Assembly: GCA_927405585.1 (NCBI GenBank)
Contig: CAKMJS010000101.1
Location: 1 to 54,250 of the forward strand
Direction of reading: 5' to 3'
DNA: 54,250 nucleotides
DNA from: an uncultured Desulfosporosinus sp.
GTDB lineage: Bacteria > Bacillota > Desulfitobacteriia > Desulfitobacteriales > Desulfitobacteriaceae
The position numbers and the translations under genes are program-made. The notes below the pieces were generated by a model, which saw nothing but the letters and a program-made list of their open reading frames with translations, was not told where the DNA came from and did not search any database. Below are positions 50,833 to 54,250 of this stretch, piece after piece; the first letter of the stretch is position 1; each line of letters starts with the position of its first letter.

Positions 50833-52083
50833 TTAATCCCCAGCTAAATAGGCCTCACTAAGCAATTCGATCGGGTGCATTACTTTTTGCGGCAGGTGAT
50901 TCTGACGAACTCCGTGCCCGATCTGCATTTCACAGGCCGGGCATGCAGTAGCCACCACGTCGGCTCCAGTCTCTGTAATATTCGTTAGTTTCTTAGCGAG
51001 GATCTGCATAGAGAGTTGATAATACGATAAATTAAAGGAACCCGCTGAACCACAGCATTGGTTCGCCCCATTCATTTCTTTGAGTATTAGTCCCGGGATT
51101 TTCTTCAGCAACTCACGTGGTTCTTTCTGAATTTTTAGCCCCCTGACGGCATGGCAGGGGTCATGATAGGTCACTGTGACTGGGATATTACTGGTTGGAA
51201 TCTTTAGTTCAATATCTTGCATAAGGAACTGGGTAATATCTTTGACTTTCGAACTAAATACTTGGGCCTCCTCCGTCCCTAATTTCTCTCCATACTCTTT
51301 GAGAGCCATCCCACAACTCGGGCAATCGGTAATAATCGCGTCAATCTCTAAACCAGAGAAAAATTTCACATTTTTCTCCGCCAAATGCAGCATAGTCTCC
51401 TCGTCCCCATTGGCCTCCGCTGGAACCCCACAACACAACTGGTCCGGAAGGAAGACTTCTACCTGGTTTTCTTTAAGCACGTTGAGTACCGATCTTCCGG
51501 TGTTTTGAAAAAAGTAATTCGTCATGCAACCTGTAAAATAGGCGATACGCTTTTGTGGATTCTCCACCGAAATTCTCTGGGCAACCTCACTGAGGAAAGG
51601 TTGCCCTCCTTGAATATCCGGGAGTAGCTTCTCCTTTGCTTCCAAGTCGGAGGGGAAAACCTTTAAGAGGCGGGACTTTCGCACTAACCACCGTAGTCCG
51701 GTGCGTTGGTAGACCGTTAATAGCCGGGCGGCCAGATTTAAGCGTCCATTGGACTTGAGCAAGTGATGGAAAACTGTCTTTTTAATGAGCGGTAAGCCAT
51801 ATTTACCGACCAGCTCTTTGCGAGCGGCCAAAACGAGTTGATCGGTCGCCACTCCATTTGGACAGGTCGCTGTACAATTTTTACACAATAAGCATAGAGA
51901 CATGATCTCTGCAAATTTTTTGCTTAGTTCTAAGTTTCCTTCTAAGTATTGACTGAAAAGAAAAACGCGCCCCCTAGACCCCATCGTTTCTACACCCAGT
52001 TCGCCATAAATAGGGCAAGCTACCAAACAACCTCCACATTTACTACAGTGATCAATTTCCTTTTGGAGATGTGAATAGTCCAT
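50833..52083 (-). CDS. glcF: GlcF-like iron-sulfur subunit of glycolate/lactate oxidase
   Basis: About 416 residues. ATG 52081-52083 is used, six bases after GAGG (eleven after GGAGG); a GTG four codons earlier sits on the binding site. Two 4Fe-4S motifs, CSKCGGCLVACP and CLLCKNCTATCP, then two CCG-type domains: YFTGCMTNYF with LCCGVPAEANG, and YHDPCHAVRG with QCCGSAGSFN. It passes electrons from the flavoprotein to the membrane chain. It overlaps the glcD end by 32 bp, implying coupling. Confidence 0.9.
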   Translation of the reverse strand: MDYSHLQKEIDHCSKCGGCLVACPIYGELGVETMGSRGRVFLFSQYLEGNLELSKKFAEIMSLCLLCKNCTATCPNGVATDQLVLAARKELVGKYGLPLIKKTVFHHLLKSNGRLNLAARLLTVYQRTGLRWLVRKSRLLKVFPSDLEAKEKLLPDIQGGQPFLSEVAQRISVENPQKRIAYFTGCMTNYFFQNTGRSVLNVLKENQVEVFLPDQLCCGVPAEANGDEETMLHLAEKNVKFFSGLEIDAIITDCPSCGMALKEYGEKLGTEEAQVFSSKVKDITQFLMQDIELKIPTSNIPVTVTYHDPCHAVRGLKIQKEPRELLKKIPGLILKEMNGANQCCGSAGSFNLSYYQLSMQILAKKLTNITETGADVVATACPACEMQIGHGVRQNHLPQKVMHPIELLSEAYLAGD

Positions 52084-53464
52084 CACTTTCCTCACCTCCG
52101 AAAATCTTTCCCGGATTGAGAAGGTTGTGGGGGTCGAAGGCCTTCTTGATTTCCCTGAAGTAGTGAAGTTCCTCGGGTGTGAATTGGAGTTTCATGAACG
52201 GCGCTTTCATGAGACCGATTCCATGTTCTCCCGACAGCGTCCCGCCAAGTTCCACCGTGTTTTTAAAAATTTCTTCAACCGCCTTCTCAACCCGCTCCAT
52301 TTCCTCCGAATTGCGTCGATCGGTGATAATATTCGGGTGCAAATTTCCGTCTCCAGCATGCCCATAAATTGGCATAAGTAAGTTATATTTAGAGGCAATC
52401 TTCTTCAAGCGTCGAATCATCTCCGGAACCTGAGTCCGAGGAACCGTAGCATCTTCCGCGATTTTGGTAGGATTCAATTGTACAATGGCGGCCGAAACTG
52501 CGCGCCGAGCTTTCCAAAGTTCTTCTGATTCCGCATCGTTACGGGCAACTCTTACTTCGGACGCTCCATTGTCTTGGCAAATTTGGGCAATAATCGGTGC
52601 CTGCTTTTCAACGACCTCCTTGTCTCCATCCAATTCGATCAAAAGAACGGCTTCTGAGTCCCTTGAAAGTCCCATATGCAGGTGATTTTCCACACAGTTA
52701 ATGGACAGATCATCCATGATTTCTAAAGTAGCTGGTATAATCCCTCTTGCAATAATTTGAGGAACGGTCTCAGCTGCCCCATTGAGTTTAGGAAACATAC
52801 TCAAAATTGTCTTTTTAGCTTCTGGTTTGGGAATGAGCCTTACAATAATCTGGGTAATCACGCCTAGTGTCCCCTCAGAACCCACAAAGAGCCGAGTTAA
52901 GTCATAACCGGCAACATTTTTAACCGTCCGACCTCCGAGATGAATTATTTCCCCTGCAGCAGTGACTACTTCTAACCCCATCACATAATCCCGCGTGACC
53001 CCGTATTTGATTGCCCTGGGGCCACCCGCACCTTCAGCGACATTGCCACCCATGGTACACGTTTTTAAACTCGCAGGATCAGGCGGATAGAATAACCCTA
53101 AGGCTTCAACTGCTTTATGGAGATCGCCCGTGACTACCCCCGGTTCAACGACCGCTAACAAGTTCTTCACATCGATCTCTACAATCTGATTTAAGCGGGT
53201 TAGATCCAAGACGATCCCCCCCTTAATGGGAACAGACCCTCCACTTAATCCTGTTCCTGCGCCTCTTGGGTAAAGGGGGATCTTATTAGCCACGGCCAAT
53301 TTTACAAGGCCTTGAATTTCTAGGGTACTTTTCGGTCTAACAATATAATCCGGCAAAAAGGTTCGGAAGGTGCCATCATAGGAATAGCACATCCGGTCCT
53401 CCAACGAGCAATGGATATTCTCCGGACCCAAAATCTTCGTCAGAGCCTGAATAATTTCTGACAT
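52052..53464 (-). CDS. glcD: GlcD-like FAD-linked 2-hydroxyacid oxidase
   Basis: About 470 residues. ATG 53462-53464 (MSEIIQALTKIL) follows GAGGAGGTTTAAGG; the longer frame lacks a site. FAD-binding PCMH domain: YPRGAGTGLSGGSVPIKGGI, VEPGVVTGDLHKAVEAL, GNVAEGAGGPRAIKYG, LFVGSEGTLGVITQI. The C-terminal domain has YGHAGDGNLHPNI and GGTLSGEHGIGLMKAPFM with metal/substrate His. It oxidises D-lactate or glycolate to the 2-keto acid. Forms a two-gene unit with glcF behind the synthetase gene at the right edge. Confidence 0.93.
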   Translation of the reverse strand: MSEIIQALTKILGPENIHCSLEDRMCYSYDGTFRTFLPDYIVRPKSTLEIQGLVKLAVANKIPLYPRGAGTGLSGGSVPIKGGIVLDLTRLNQIVEIDVKNLLAVVEPGVVTGDLHKAVEALGLFYPPDPASLKTCTMGGNVAEGAGGPRAIKYGVTRDYVMGLEVVTAAGEIIHLGGRTVKNVAGYDLTRLFVGSEGTLGVITQIIVRLIPKPEAKKTILSMFPKLNGAAETVPQIIARGIIPATLEIMDDLSINCVENHLHMGLSRDSEAVLLIELDGDKEVVEKQAPIIAQICQDNGASEVRVARNDAESEELWKARRAVSAAIVQLNPTKIAEDATVPRTQVPEMIRRLKKIASKYNLLMPIYGHAGDGNLHPNIITDRRNSEEMERVEKAVEEIFKNTVELGGTLSGEHGIGLMKAPFMKLQFTPEELHYFREIKKAFDPHNLLNPGKIFGGEESDGLFTSPKGN

Positions 53465-53506
53465 CCTTAAACCTCCTCGTTGTCTCAATCGCCTCGGCGA
53501 ATGTGA

Positions 53507-54250
53507 CTACACTCGTACCGGAAAATTCCCAACTAATACCCCATCTAAGATCTTGGCTCCTTTACCCTGTTCCAAAACCGTCACTGGATTAATATCTAAG
53601 CTGAGGAGGCTATCCCCAGCTTCCAAAGCCAATTGACTAACGCCTAGGAGTATTTCCAGCAAGGCTTCTTTATCAACGGCCATCCTTCCTCTGACCCCAT
53701 TCAAGAGAGCCGCCCCTTTAATATCCTGGAGCATAGCTTCAGCATCCTCACGACTTAACGGTACTGGTTTTAAGACTACGTCTTTAAGAACCTCGACAAA
53801 AATCCCACCAAGACCAAACATGATTTGCGTTCCTAAAATCGCATCTCGTTGCAGGCCGATGATGACTTCGACGCCTGGTGGAACTTGTTCTTGGATGAGT
53901 ATTCCGTTGATTTTGGCCTGGGGATTGTAGACCAAACCCTTTTCCATAATTTCCTGATACTTGTCTGCTACGGCCTGTGCCGAACTGACATTGACAGCAA
54001 CCCCTCCCGCTTCTGTCTTATGCAAAATATCGGGAGAATCAATCTTCATGACGACAGGGTAACCCATTTTATCCGCGAACGCTACCGCTTCTTCCGCGCT
54101 TTTGGCGACGTATTCTTTCGTCACGGGCAGCCCGTAGAGTTCTAATAATTGCTTGGTGGCATGTTCACTTAGGGATTGGTTACTTTCCCGAAGGGCGAGC
54201 TGAACTTTGGCTTGTCTGGCTACATTAATTTCGACTGAAGCGGGCTTTTT
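53507..54250 (-). CDS. ADP-forming acyl-CoA synthetase, C-terminal part (partial, runs off the right edge)
   Basis: The frame is open to the end of the window, so the 5' part lies outside; a GTG at 54122-54124 is internal. The visible 247 residues are the ATP-grasp beta domain: LLELYGLPVTKEYVAKSAEE, KIDSPDILHKTEAGGVAVNV, GVEVIIGLQRD, MFGLGGIFVEVLKDVVLKPV and LDINPVTVLEQG, all intact. It ends 42 bp before glcD and is probably co-transcribed, coupling acyl-CoA to ATP formation. Confidence 0.92.
   Translation of the reverse strand, partial: KKPASVEINVARQAKVQLALRESNQSLSEHATKQLLELYGLPVTKEYVAKSAEEAVAFADKMGYPVVMKIDSPDILHKTEAGGVAVNVSSAQAVADKYQEIMEKGLVYNPQAKINGILIQEQVPPGVEVIIGLQRDAILGTQIMFGLGGIFVEVLKDVVLKPVPLSREDAEAMLQDIKGAALLNGVRGRMAVDKEALLEILLGVSQLALEAGDSLLSLDINPVTVLEQGKGAKILDGVLVGNFPVRV

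Noticed and set aside
1-54250. CRISPR array or rRNA operon
   Set aside because: No regularly spaced repeats and no rRNA-like sequence were seen on either strand.

Overview
The window looks like the chromosome of an anaerobic low-GC Gram-positive bacterium of the Clostridia, probably a Peptococcaceae/Desulfitobacterium-Desulfosporosinus-type organism. This is an inference from strong GGAGG ribosome binding sites, frequent TTG/GTG starts, Firmicutes-type LexA boxes, the phage-derived YvrJ/DUF2922/DUF1659 set, ferredoxin-dependent 2-oxoacid oxidation, ADP-forming acyl-CoA synthetases and sigma-54 control. No rRNA or marker gene fixes the species. Almost all genes lie on the minus strand.

Region 1 (1-7.7 kb) is accessory and partly decayed: a PD-(D/E)XK-like protein beside an unrecognised conserved-looking protein (possible defence pair), a wrecked large serine recombinase, a 793-residue glycine-rich membrane protein of unknown role, an HD-type phage remnant, and an 18-bp sequence present twice.

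Region 2 (7.4-17.4 kb) is a cryptic prophage next to tRNA-Pro(GGG). It keeps a repressor switch (two divergent XRE genes, operator copies overlapping both promoters, an ImmA-like gene), a replication/recombination block (SbcC-like ATPase, DUF3799 nuclease with altered catalytic residues, DUF4373 protein, BRO antirepressor, G39P-like protein) and an amidase/YvrJ/DUF2922/DUF1659 cassette behind a LexA box. No intact integrase, terminase, capsid or tail genes are seen.

Region 3 (17.6-50 kb) is catabolic. Four -24/-12 sigma-54 promoters head four units, and a single CBS-PAS-AAA+ sigma-54 activator with an intact GAFTGA loop lies among them. Unit A (28.9 to 18.4 kb): TAXI-type TRAP transporter, FrhB-like iron-sulfur flavoprotein, IorAB 2-oxoacid:ferredoxin oxidoreductase, SDR, LarA-like racemase and GldA-like dehydrogenase; this reads as import, racemisation and oxidation of a 2-hydroxy acid to an acyl-CoA. 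Unit B (41.5 to 29.3 kb): beta-oxidation enzymes, two thiolases, a transporter, a beta-keto acid cleavage enzyme and an ADP-forming acyl-CoA synthetase that could recover ATP. Unit C (46.7 to 41.9 kb): a synthetase-like protein whose ATP-grasp part is degenerate, a nitroreductase and the activator. Unit D (50.1 to 46.9 kb): split UxaA-type dehydratase plus an IlvD/Edd-type dehydratase.

Region 4 (50.3-54.25 kb) holds a truncated ketopantoate reductase and a lactate/glycolate-oxidase pair (GlcD, GlcF) following another ADP-forming acyl-CoA synthetase that runs off the right edge.
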